DNA from: Acidobacteriaceae bacterium
Lineage (GTDB): Bacteria > Acidobacteriota > Terriglobia > Terriglobales > Acidobacteriaceae
Length of the DNA: 5,077 bases
Direction of reading: 5' to 3'
Assembly (NCBI GenBank): GCA_027311125.1
Contig: DAICZO010000439.1
Location: forward strand, 1-5,077
Part shown: positions 1-5,077 of the stretch, piece after piece
Layout of the letters: the number at the start of each line of letters is the position of its first letter
Numbering within the stretch: the stretch's first letter is position 1
The notes under the pieces: model-generated
The model's input: the letters and a program-made list of their open reading frames with translations, nothing else
What the model was told of the DNA's origin: nothing
The model's database searches: none
Made by a program: the position numbers and the translations under genes

Positions 1-25
1 CGCAGGAGTTGGTTGGAGTGCGGGG

Positions 26-1138
26 TTAGAGCAGTTCAGCTACGGGCTTCCAGTCGCGCTTCTGGGCGGCGGCTACGGCTCCGTAGGTGAGGACTCCGGA
101 GTAGGTGTTGACGCCTTCGGCGATGCCTTTGTCTTCCGCGATGGCGGCCTTGGCTCCGAGACGGGCGAGTTTGAGGACGTAGGGGAAGGTGGCGTTGGTG
201 AGGGCGAGGGTGGAGGTGTTGGGCACGGCTGCGGGCATGTTGGTGACGCAGTAGTGGACGACTCCATCGACGACGTAGGAGGGGTCGGAGTGGGTGGTTG
301 GGTGGGCGGTCTCGATGCAGCCGCCCTGGTCGATGGCGACGTCGACGATGACTGCGCCGGGCTTCATTTTGGCGACCATGGCCTTGGTGACGATCTTGGG
401 TGCGGCCGCACCGGGGATGAGGACGCCGCCGATGACAAGGTCTGCCTCGGAGGTGGCGCGCTCGATGTTGTAGCTGTTGGAGGCGACGGTGTAGAGGCGA
501 CCGTTGAAGATGTCGTCGAGTTCGCGGAGGCGGTTGAGGTTGAGGTCGATGAGGGTGACCTTGGCACCCATGCCGAGGGCGATTTTGGCGGCGTTGGTGC
601 CGACGATGCCGCCACCGATGATGCAGACGTTGCCGGGAGGGACGCCGGGGACTCCGCCGAGCAGGACGCCGCGGCCACCGTGCTCCTTCTCCAGATAGGC
701 CGCGCCGACCTGGACGGACATGCGTCCGGCGACTTCGCTCATGGGGGTGAGGAGGGGGAGCGCGCCGGTGCGGTCGCGGACGGTCTCATACGCGATACCG
801 ATGACCTTGTTTTCTAGCAGCGCGTTGGTGAGTTCGGGGAGCGGAGCGAGGTGCAGGTAGGTAAAGAGGATGAGGCCTTCGCGGAAGTGCTTGTACTCTT
901 TCTCGACGGGCTCTTTGACCTTGACGATCATGTCGGCGAGACGCCAGACGTCGTAGGCGGAGCCGACGATCTCTGCTCCGGCGGTCTGGTACTCGGCGTC
1001 AGGCATGGCGGAGAGGGCTCCGGCGTTGGTTTCTACGAGGACTTTGTGGCCAGCTTCGACGAGTGCCTTGACTCCCGCTGGCGTGACGCCTACGCGGCTC
1101 TCGTGGTCTTTTACTTCGCGGGGGACTCCGATGATCAT
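26..1138 (-). CDS. ald: Alanine dehydrogenase (NAD-dependent)
   Basis: Cytoplasmic enzyme that reversibly converts L-alanine, NAD+ and water to pyruvate, ammonia and NADH. It links nitrogen and carbon metabolism. The 370-residue product matches the usual family length. Counting from the ATG at 1138, the family's key residues fall at their standard numbers: Arg15 (SRVGVTP) for substrate, Lys75 (KVKEP) and His96 (FTYLHLA) for catalysis, Asp198 (TLIDLN) for NAD preference and Asp270 (VAIDQGGC). The Rossmann loop is GGGIVGTNAA at 176-185. This agreement, and a GGAG six bases upstream (1144-1147), fixes the start. An in-frame TTG at 1150 would overlap that ribosome binding site and is less likely. 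Small departures from the familiar consensus are ALSAMPD at 41-47, where GSGF-type residues are common, and MPAAVPNTST at 301-310, where Gly and Arg/Lys are common. The gene is single and divergent from mreB. I see no terminator in the 25 bases left after its stop. Confidence 0.96.
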   Translation of the reverse strand: MIIGVPREVKDHESRVGVTPAGVKALVEAGHKVLVETNAGALSAMPDAEYQTAGAEIVGSAYDVWRLADMIVKVKEPVEKEYKHFREGLILFTYLHLAPLPELTNALLENKVIGIAYETVRDRTGALPLLTPMSEVAGRMSVQVGAAYLEKEHGGRGVLLGGVPGVPPGNVCIIGGGIVGTNAAKIALGMGAKVTLIDLNLNRLRELDDIFNGRLYTVASNSYNIERATSEADLVIGGVLIPGAAAPKIVTKAMVAKMKPGAVIVDVAIDQGGCIETAHPTTHSDPSYVVDGVVHYCVTNMPAAVPNTSTLALTNATFPYVLKLARLGAKAAIAEDKGIAEGVNTYSGVLTYGAVAAAQKRDWKPVAELL

Positions 1139-1143
1139 TCTGT

Positions 1144-1147
1144 TCTC
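1144..1147 (-). promoter_or_regulatory. Ribosome binding site of ald
   Basis: GGAG on the minus strand, with six bases between it and the ATG at 1138. It decides the start: the alternative in-frame TTG (1148-1150) sits directly against this motif and has no such motif of its own at a sensible distance. Confidence 0.7.
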
Positions 1148-1165
1148 CAAATCTGTTGCACTTTG

Positions 1166-1171
1166 ATTGTA
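1166..1171 (-). promoter_or_regulatory. Putative -10 box for ald
   Basis: TACAAT on the minus strand (ATTGTA on the plus strand), one mismatch from TATAAT, in an A/T-richer pocket of a GC-rich region. It lies 27 bases upstream of the ATG, which would give a leader of roughly 20 bases. No good TTGACA-like -35 lies 16-18 bases further upstream, so the promoter is a suggestion from the -10 alone. Confidence 0.35.
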
Positions 1172-1214
1172 TCTACTGTGGTGGAAGGAGGAAGTGGGCG
1201 GGCAGGAGTGAGGG

Positions 1215-1226
1215 AAAAACGTTTTT
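1215..1226. repeat. Perfect 12-bp palindrome in the ald/mreB divergent region
   Basis: AAAAACGTTTTT is a perfect inverted repeat about 44 bases upstream of the putative ald -10 box and about 60 bases upstream of the putative mreB -10 box. It stands out from GC-rich surroundings. It could be an operator for a dimeric regulator or an A-tract bend. It has no loop and no flanking GC stem, so it is not a terminator. No regulator is identified. Confidence 0.35.
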
Positions 1227-1229
1227 ACG

Positions 1230-1250
1230 GGATACCGGATAGCGGATGCT
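1230..1250 (+). repeat. Three short heptad direct repeats
   Basis: GGATACC, GGATAGC and GGATGCT follow one another without gaps, so GGAT recurs every seven bases. They begin four bases after the palindrome, between the two divergent genes. Short phased repeats can be regulator sites, but a chance origin is quite possible in so short a stretch. Confidence 0.25.
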
Positions 1251-1285
1251 GACGATGACGGGGCACACGGGAGCGGCGGAAGCCG

Positions 1286-1291
1286 TACAAT
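1286..1291 (+). promoter_or_regulatory. Putative -10 box for mreB
   Basis: TACAAT, the same hexamer seen before ald on the other strand, ending 39 bases before the ATG at 1331. The expected -35 position (about 1263-1268) reads GCACAC, which is poor. An AGGGA at 1313-1317 is the best ribosome binding candidate, but it is 13 bases from the ATG at 1331. Confidence 0.35.
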
Positions 1292-1330
1292 GTAGGGAAG
1301 ACTCTCGATTTCAGGGAATGAACCGGCAGA

Positions 1331-2395
1331 ATGTCCTCAAATAATTTTCAGATGCGTTACTCCCGCATACACAATATGCGGTCACTCTTCAGCCTATTTT
1401 CGAGCGACCTGGCGATTGACCTGGGCACGGCGAACACGCTGGTGTTTGCCCATGGCAAAGGCATTATCGTCAATGAGCCCTCGATTATCGCGGTGAACAA
1501 GATCACCAACGAAGTCGAAGCCGTCGGTAAAGAGGCCAAGGAGATGCTGGGGCGTACGCCGGGCAATATTGTGGCGATCAAGCCAATGAAAGACGGCGTG
1601 ATTGCGGACTTCCGGCATACGGAGAAGATGCTGAACTACTTCATCCAGAAGGCGCACAACCGCAAGATGATGGTGCATCCGCGGATCGTGATCGGTGTGC
1701 CGAGCGAGATTACACAGGTAGAGAAGCGCGCGGTTATGGACTCGGCGTATCGGGCCAAGGCGAGCGAAGTGCACCTGGTGGAGCAGGCGATGGTGGCGGC
1801 GATCGGCGCGGGACTGCCGATTACGGAGCCGGGCGGCAACATGGTGGTGGATATCGGCGGCGGCACGACCGACATTGCGGTGATCTCGCTGGCCGGTATT
1901 GTGTATTCGCGCTCGGTGCGGATGGCCGGCAACCAGATGGACGAAGCCGTGATGACGTATCTGAAGCGGAAGTACAACCTGCTGATCGGCGAGCGGACGG
2001 CGGAGATGATCAAGATCACGCTGGGTTCGGCGTTCCCACTGGACAAGCCGATCACGATGGAAGTGAAGGGGCGCAACCTGATTGAAGGCGTTCCGAAGAC
2101 GATTACGATTGAGGACTCGGAGATTCGCGAGGCGTTGAGCGAGTGCATTGCGACGATCATCAATGCGATCCGGGTGGCGTTGGAGCGGACTCCGCCGGAG
2201 TTGTCGGCGGATATCTCCGACCGTGGCATTGTGCTGACGGGCGGCGGTGCGCTGATCAAGAATCTGGACAAGCGGATTCGCGAGGAGACGGGGCTGCCGG
2301 TGAGCATTGCCGATGATCCGCTGGCGAGCGTGGTGCTGGGTACGGGCAAGATGCTCAGCGACTTCAAACTGCTGCGCAAGATCTCCATCGACTAG
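1331..2395 (+). CDS. mreB: Rod shape-determining protein MreB
   Basis: Actin-like ATPase that polymerises under the inner membrane and guides the elongation machinery for peptidoglycan. The actin-fold signatures are in order: phosphate-1 loop DLAIDLGTANT at 26-36, phosphate-2 loop VVDIGGGTTDIAVISL at 172-187, and adenosine motif GIVLTGGGALIKNL at 299-312. The core is full length; from the third Met it is 339 residues, close to typical MreB. The start is uncertain. ATG at 1331 gives 354 residues, ATG at 1352 gives 347, and ATG at 1376 gives MRSLFSLFSSD, which closely resembles the usual amphipathic membrane-binding N-terminus. The 1376 start has no visible Shine-Dalgarno; 1331 has AGGGA (1313-1317) at 13 bases. 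mreC and mreD, which often follow mreB, are absent: a terminator and a convergent gene follow at once. It could be the main MreB or one of several paralogues. Confidence 0.96.
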   Translation: MSSNNFQMRYSRIHNMRSLFSLFSSDLAIDLGTANTLVFAHGKGIIVNEPSIIAVNKITNEVEAVGKEAKEMLGRTPGNIVAIKPMKDGVIADFRHTEKMLNYFIQKAHNRKMMVHPRIVIGVPSEITQVEKRAVMDSAYRAKASEVHLVEQAMVAAIGAGLPITEPGGNMVVDIGGGTTDIAVISLAGIVYSRSVRMAGNQMDEAVMTYLKRKYNLLIGERTAEMIKITLGSAFPLDKPITMEVKGRNLIEGVPKTITIEDSEIREALSECIATIINAIRVALERTPPELSADISDRGIVLTGGGALIKNLDKRIREETGLPVSIADDPLASVVLGTGKMLSDFKLLRKISID

Positions 2396-2409
2396 GCAGT
2401 CAGTACGGA

Positions 2410-2453
2410 CACAGCAAAAAGCTCCAGCCTGATGGCTGGAGCTTCTTGCTGTG
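2410..2453. terminator. Bidirectional intrinsic terminator between mreB and the convergent oxidoreductase gene
   Basis: Arms 2410-2429 and 2434-2453 pair over 20 positions with a single mismatch (A2418 against C2445) around a TGAT loop. The core AGCTCCAGCC/GGCTGGAGCT is perfect. On the minus strand the core is followed by TTTTT. On the plus strand it is followed by the weaker TTCTTGCT. It sits 15 bases after the mreB stop and 11 bases beyond the oxidoreductase stop, exactly in the convergent gap, so one hairpin can end both transcripts. Confidence 0.85.
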
Positions 2454-2463
2454 CGGAGTGGTG

Positions 2464-3699
2464 CTAGAGCGCTGGTGGCACTGCGACCTCGCGGCGATCC
2501 AGCCGGGCCTGATTGGACTGGATGACGCAGAGGGCGGAGCCGTAGCCGACGTGGACATCGGCGATGGGGTGGGTGCCGGTGCGGCAGCAGTAGATGAAGG
2601 CACGGGTAGCGGCGGTGGTGGGGTCTTCCGCGGTGGTGACCTCGACGGAGTGGCCGGGGCCGCGGTAGGGCATCTCGCCGGAGGCCTGGTAGGACGCGCT
2701 GGTGACGGCGGCACCGTTGTGATTGGGGTCGACGCGGGTGACCTGACGCGGCTCGTAGTAGAAAGTGGCGTCCTGCAGGGTGAGGTTTAGTGAGCCCTTG
2801 GTGCCGTAGAGCCAGAGCTGGTCGCCGAGTTGGGAGTTGTCGGTGACGGAGGAGAAGATGAAGCGTTTGCCGCCGGGGTAGGAGAGCACGGCCTGGACGT
2901 TGTCGTCGGTCTCGCGGCCGTCGTGGTAGGTGCAGATGGAACCGGAGGCGAGTGCGGCGGTGGGGGTGGCCCCGAAGGTCCAGTTGGCGATGTCCATGTG
3001 GTGCGAGCCCAGCTCTGCCAGCAGGCCGAGCGACCACTGGTTGTAGAGTCTCCAGTTGATGAGTCGTTCGAGTGAAGGCTGTGGCACGGGGCGACGCCAA
3101 CTGTTGTTGCGGTGCCAGTAGCCGATGATGTGGGTGACGTCGCCGATCTCGCCCTGATGGACGCGGGCCAGTGCGGCGCGAATCCAGGGCGAGTAGCGGT
3201 ACTGGTGGCCGACCTGGAAGATGCGTGGCGTGGCCGTGGCGGCCTGCACGATTTTGGCGGATTGGTCGAGGGTGAAGGCCATGGTCTTTTCGCCGTAGAC
3301 GTGTTTTTCCGCCTGCAGGGCAGCCAGCACCTGCTCCCCGTGCAGACCGAGAGGAGTGGCGACGATGACGGCGTCAACATCTTTGCGATCGAGCAGGGCG
3401 CGGTAGTCGGCGTGCGATGCCACCTCGTAGCCGCAGACCTGGTTTAGCTCGGCGAAGCGGGGTGCGTACACATCGGCAGCGGCGGTGATGCGCACGCCGG
3501 GGACACGCAGGAAGCTGCGTGCGAGCTCTTTGCCGCGGCTGCCGGGGCCGATGATGCCGAGTCGCAGCGGGGTGGCGTCGTGGCTGGGGGCGATCTGGCG
3601 GGCGGCTTCGGCATCCGCTCCGGTGAGCGACTGCGCGTTGGCAGAGATGGCAATGGCAGCGGCGGATAAGCCGTGCATGAAGGAACGACGATCCATCAT
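2464..3699 (-). CDS. Tat-exported Gfo/Idh/MocA family oxidoreductase
   Basis: NAD(P)-dependent oxidoreductase of the glucose-fructose oxidoreductase / inositol dehydrogenase family. The substrate is unknown, probably a sugar or polyol derivative. The 411-residue product opens with a twin-arginine signal: DRRSFM at 3-8, a hydrophobic Ala-rich stretch to about 20, and ANA at 20-22 before a likely cleavage site. This suggests folded, cofactor-loaded export to the periplasm. The Rossmann motif GIIGPGSRG is at 48-56. Next come VDAVIVATPLGLHG (108-121) and KHVYGEKTM (132-140), where Lys138 is the family catalytic lysine; the usual EKP is EKT here. The C-terminal substrate domain has LAELGSHHMDIANW (227-240) with the conserved His pair. 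ATG at 3699 overlaps the apbE stop as ATGA and has AGGAG ten bases upstream. A second ATG at 3696 is possible. The family call is secure; the substrate is not. Confidence 0.93.
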   Translation of the reverse strand: MMDRRSFMHGLSAAAIAISANAQSLTGADAEAARQIAPSHDATPLRLGIIGPGSRGKELARSFLRVPGVRITAAADVYAPRFAELNQVCGYEVASHADYRALLDRKDVDAVIVATPLGLHGEQVLAALQAEKHVYGEKTMAFTLDQSAKIVQAATATPRIFQVGHQYRYSPWIRAALARVHQGEIGDVTHIIGYWHRNNSWRRPVPQPSLERLINWRLYNQWSLGLLAELGSHHMDIANWTFGATPTAALASGSICTYHDGRETDDNVQAVLSYPGGKRFIFSSVTDNSQLGDQLWLYGTKGSLNLTLQDATFYYEPRQVTRVDPNHNGAAVTSASYQASGEMPYRGPGHSVEVTTAEDPTTAATRAFIYCCRTGTHPIADVHVGYGSALCVIQSNQARLDRREVAVPPAL

Positions 3700-4775
3700 G
3701 GGGTGTGTGCTCCTGGTGTTTCGAGGGCAGATGAGGCGCAGGGATTGCCGGACCAGTTTACCGCGCTACATGGTTCGGAGGCGCCAGCGGTGGGCTGGCG
3801 GAAGACGAGGCTCTGTACCTGCGGCATGGTGTGCAGCAGGCGGCGCGTGGCCGCTGCGGGCAGGACGAAGACGATGGTGGAGAGCGCATCGCTATCGGTC
3901 GCGCTGGGGTCGATGACGGTGCTTTGGAGAACGCCTTCGACCGGGCGCATGGCGATGGGATCGAAGATATGGCAGTAGCGATGGCCCTGGTAGAGGAAGA
4001 ACTTCTGCGTGCAGGCGCCGGTGGACATGGAGGTGTCGCGCAGTTGGAGGGTTGCGGCAACCTGACCGTGGTGAAGTGGGTCGGGGACTTCGGCGGGCCA
4101 GCCGGACTTGCCGGGAATGGTGCCGATGGCATAGAAGGTGCTGCCACCGGCGGAGATAAAGGCGGAGGTTACGCCCTGTGCGCGCAGTAGGGCGACGACG
4201 CTGTCGACGGCGAAGCCCTTGCCGATGCTGCCGGGGTCGAGTTCCATGGCGTGGTGGTGGGTGAAGAAGACGGTGCGGGCGGCGGGGTCGAGCTGGATGT
4301 GCTGCCAGCCGATGGTTGGCTGGAGCGCGTCAAGCTCTGCCTGGGCGGGGACGTGGCCCTGATGGAAGATGAAGCCCCAGGCGCGTAGCAGCGGCCCTAC
4401 GGAGATATCGAATGCGCCGTGGGAGACGCGGCTCCAGTAGAGCGAGCGCTGAAGGAAGGCGAAGGTTTCGGGATCGGTGACGGTGGGGGCCTGACCGGCG
4501 TCGCGGCTGATGCGCGAGAGTTCGCTGGTGGGCTTGTAGTTGCTGAGGAGATCTTCGATGCGGTCGATCTCGTCGAAGGCGGCGGTGAGCTGCTGCTCGG
4601 CGGTTGGCTGGTCGGGGGCGTAGAGATCGATGGTCCAGATGGTGCCCATGGCCGGATGGCTCTGGTGAAAGCGTTGCAAGGGCGCCTGGGCGGAGAGCGT
4701 TGGCGCCAGCAGGAGTGCGACCGCCAGGCAGGCAAGGACACGCGAGAGGACTGAGTTTGAGATCGGTAACACCAC
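3696..4775 (-). CDS. apbE: FAD:protein FMN transferase (ApbE family), secreted
   Basis: ApbE enzymes move FMN from FAD onto a Ser/Thr of target flavoproteins, usually outside the cytoplasm and with Mg2+. The 359-residue product has a Sec-type signal: a hydrophobic run at about 13-27 and a likely cleavage near LSAQA (27-31). There is no convincing lipobox. Family motifs in order are PAMGTIWTID (41-50), FDISVGPLLRAWGF (122-135), ELDPGSIGKGFAVD (178-191), FISAGGSTFYAIG (206-218), SMSTGACTQKFF (249-260), YCHIFDPIAMRPVEG (267-281) and DSDALSTIVFVL (294-305). Two motifs differ from the common TSG and DPRTGxP forms. About 30 residues after the conserved core (330-359) form a Pro/Ser tail with two Cys. 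The start is GTG at 4775 with no clear Shine-Dalgarno; a second GTG lies at 4772. The gene overlaps the next by ATGA and follows the CorC-like gene by 59 bases. Its protein substrate is not in the window. Confidence 0.9.
   Translation of the reverse strand: MVLPISNSVLSRVLACLAVALLLAPTLSAQAPLQRFHQSHPAMGTIWTIDLYAPDQPTAEQQLTAAFDEIDRIEDLLSNYKPTSELSRISRDAGQAPTVTDPETFAFLQRSLYWSRVSHGAFDISVGPLLRAWGFIFHQGHVPAQAELDALQPTIGWQHIQLDPAARTVFFTHHHAMELDPGSIGKGFAVDSVVALLRAQGVTSAFISAGGSTFYAIGTIPGKSGWPAEVPDPLHHGQVAATLQLRDTSMSTGACTQKFFLYQGHRYCHIFDPIAMRPVEGVLQSTVIDPSATDSDALSTIVFVLPAAATRRLLHTMPQVQSLVFRQPTAGASEPCSAVNWSGNPCASSALETPGAHTP
3710..3714 (-). promoter_or_regulatory. Ribosome binding site of the Gfo/Idh/MocA gene
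   Basis: AGGAG on the minus strand, inside the last codons of apbE, ten bases from the ATG at 3699. It supports 3699 over 3696, since the spacing to the latter would be 13. It means the second gene can be translated both by coupling and by fresh initiation. Confidence 0.65.
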
Positions 4776-4834
4776 GCCGCCAACATGATATCCGTTCCTG
4801 ACTGCGGCAGTGCTGGACGGTGATCGTGATGCAG

Positions 4835-5077
4835 TTATGGAGCGGAGTCGGGTGGGACGAGCCGAACGCGGACGCGATCGACGCGGCGGTCGGTGGAGGC
4901 CAGGACTTCGAGGCGGAGGCCGTCCTGCTCGATGACCTCACCGGGCAGGGGGATGTGGCCGGCGATCTCGGAGACGAGGCCGCCGATGGTGGTGGATTCG
5001 TAGTGCTCGGGCATGCGGAGGGCGGTGGGGTCGTCGCGGGTGTCGCGCAGTTCCCTGCCCTCGGGCTTGCGGGTGGG
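4835..5077 (-). CDS. C-terminal part of a CNNM/HlyC/CorC-family membrane protein (partial)
   Basis: The reading frame enters at the right edge and runs 80 codons to TAA at 4835-4837; the start lies outside the window. The visible part contains a CorC_HlyC transporter-associated domain near the end: STTIGGLVSEIAGHIP (about 28-43 of the fragment), then LPGEVIEQDGLRLEVL (44-59) and DRRVDRVRVRLV (63-74). This is the usual 'TIGGLV...G.IP..GE......L.F.V......RI..V.V' pattern. In complete members this domain follows an N-terminal membrane domain (DUF21) and a CBS pair. Members are linked to Mg2+/Co2+ homeostasis and are often named hemolysin-related. The exact role here cannot be read from the fragment. 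It lies 59 bases upstream of apbE on the same strand and may share its transcript. Confidence 0.85.
   Translation of the reverse strand, partial: PTRKPEGRELRDTRDDPTALRMPEHYESTTIGGLVSEIAGHIPLPGEVIEQDGLRLEVLASTDRRVDRVRVRLVPPDSAP

Noticed and set aside
1..25. Possible terminator or gene end left of ald
   Set aside because: Only 25 bases are available and no hairpin or reading frame can be supported there.
254..817. A 187-codon open frame on the plus strand, very rich in Asp, Gly and Val
   Set aside because: It is the antisense shadow of ald, low in complexity and without a domain. Ald itself is verified residue by residue.
1141..1150. TTG at 1150 as the start of ald
   Set aside because: It would overlap the GGAG of the ATG at 1138 and shift the canonical residue numbers (15, 75, 96, 198, 270) by four.
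1636..2388. A 250-codon open frame antisense to mreB
   Set aside because: Ser/Ile-rich shadow with no family resemblance, covering the fully conserved mreB core.
1394..3100. A 568-codon open frame on the minus strand crossing mreB antisense and into the oxidoreductase gene
   Set aside because: It is rich in Arg, His and Pro with no recognisable domain, and it overlaps two clear genes with full family motifs. This is what third-position G/C bias produces in a shadow frame.
4776..4834. Possible promoter or terminator between the CorC-like gene and apbE
   Set aside because: I found no stable hairpin with a T-tract and no convincing -35/-10 pair in these 59 bases, so neither is called.
4330..4941. 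A 203-codon minus-strand frame joining the CorC-like end and apbE
   Set aside because: Both flanking genes are read in other frames with recognisable motifs. This one turns into an Arg/Pro-rich shadow inside apbE.

Overview
The window is GC-rich, with a strong third-position G/C bias, so long shadow ORFs appear on every strand. It reads as ordinary bacterial chromosome. My best guess for the source is an Acidobacteriota (Terriglobales/Acidobacteriaceae-type) genome. That rests on the style of the proteins: a Tat-exported Gfo/Idh/MocA oxidoreductase with an EKT(M) motif, a secreted ApbE, and an MreB starting MRSLFSLFSSD. It is an inference from memory of the families, not a search result.

Layout from left to right. 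(1) 26-1138, minus strand: a complete alanine dehydrogenase (ald). (2) 1139-1330: a divergent intergenic region with a putative promoter for each neighbour, a perfect 12-bp palindrome and a short run of heptad repeats. (3) 1331-2395, plus strand: a complete mreB, the actin-like cell-shape protein. (4) 2410-2453: a strong hairpin between convergent genes that can serve as a terminator in both directions. (5) 2464-4775, minus strand: two genes read as apbE (FAD:protein FMN transferase with a Sec signal) followed by a Gfo/Idh/MocA oxidoreductase with a twin-arginine signal. They overlap by ATGA and are almost certainly translationally coupled. (6) 4835 to the right edge, minus strand: the last 80 codons of a CNNM/HlyC/CorC-type membrane protein, recognised by its CorC_HlyC C-terminal domain. 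It lies 59 bases upstream of apbE on the same strand, so the three may be co-transcribed.

The genes fall into three functional units: alanine/pyruvate interconversion (ald), cell-wall elongation (mreB, here without mreC or mreD next to it), and an envelope-directed redox pair (apbE plus the Tat oxidoreductase) behind a CorC-like protein. I found no RNA gene, CRISPR array, insertion sequence, attachment site or convincing new system. The items most worth a second look are the coupled export/flavinylation pair, the divergent ApbE motifs, and the mreB gene that stands apart from mreCD.
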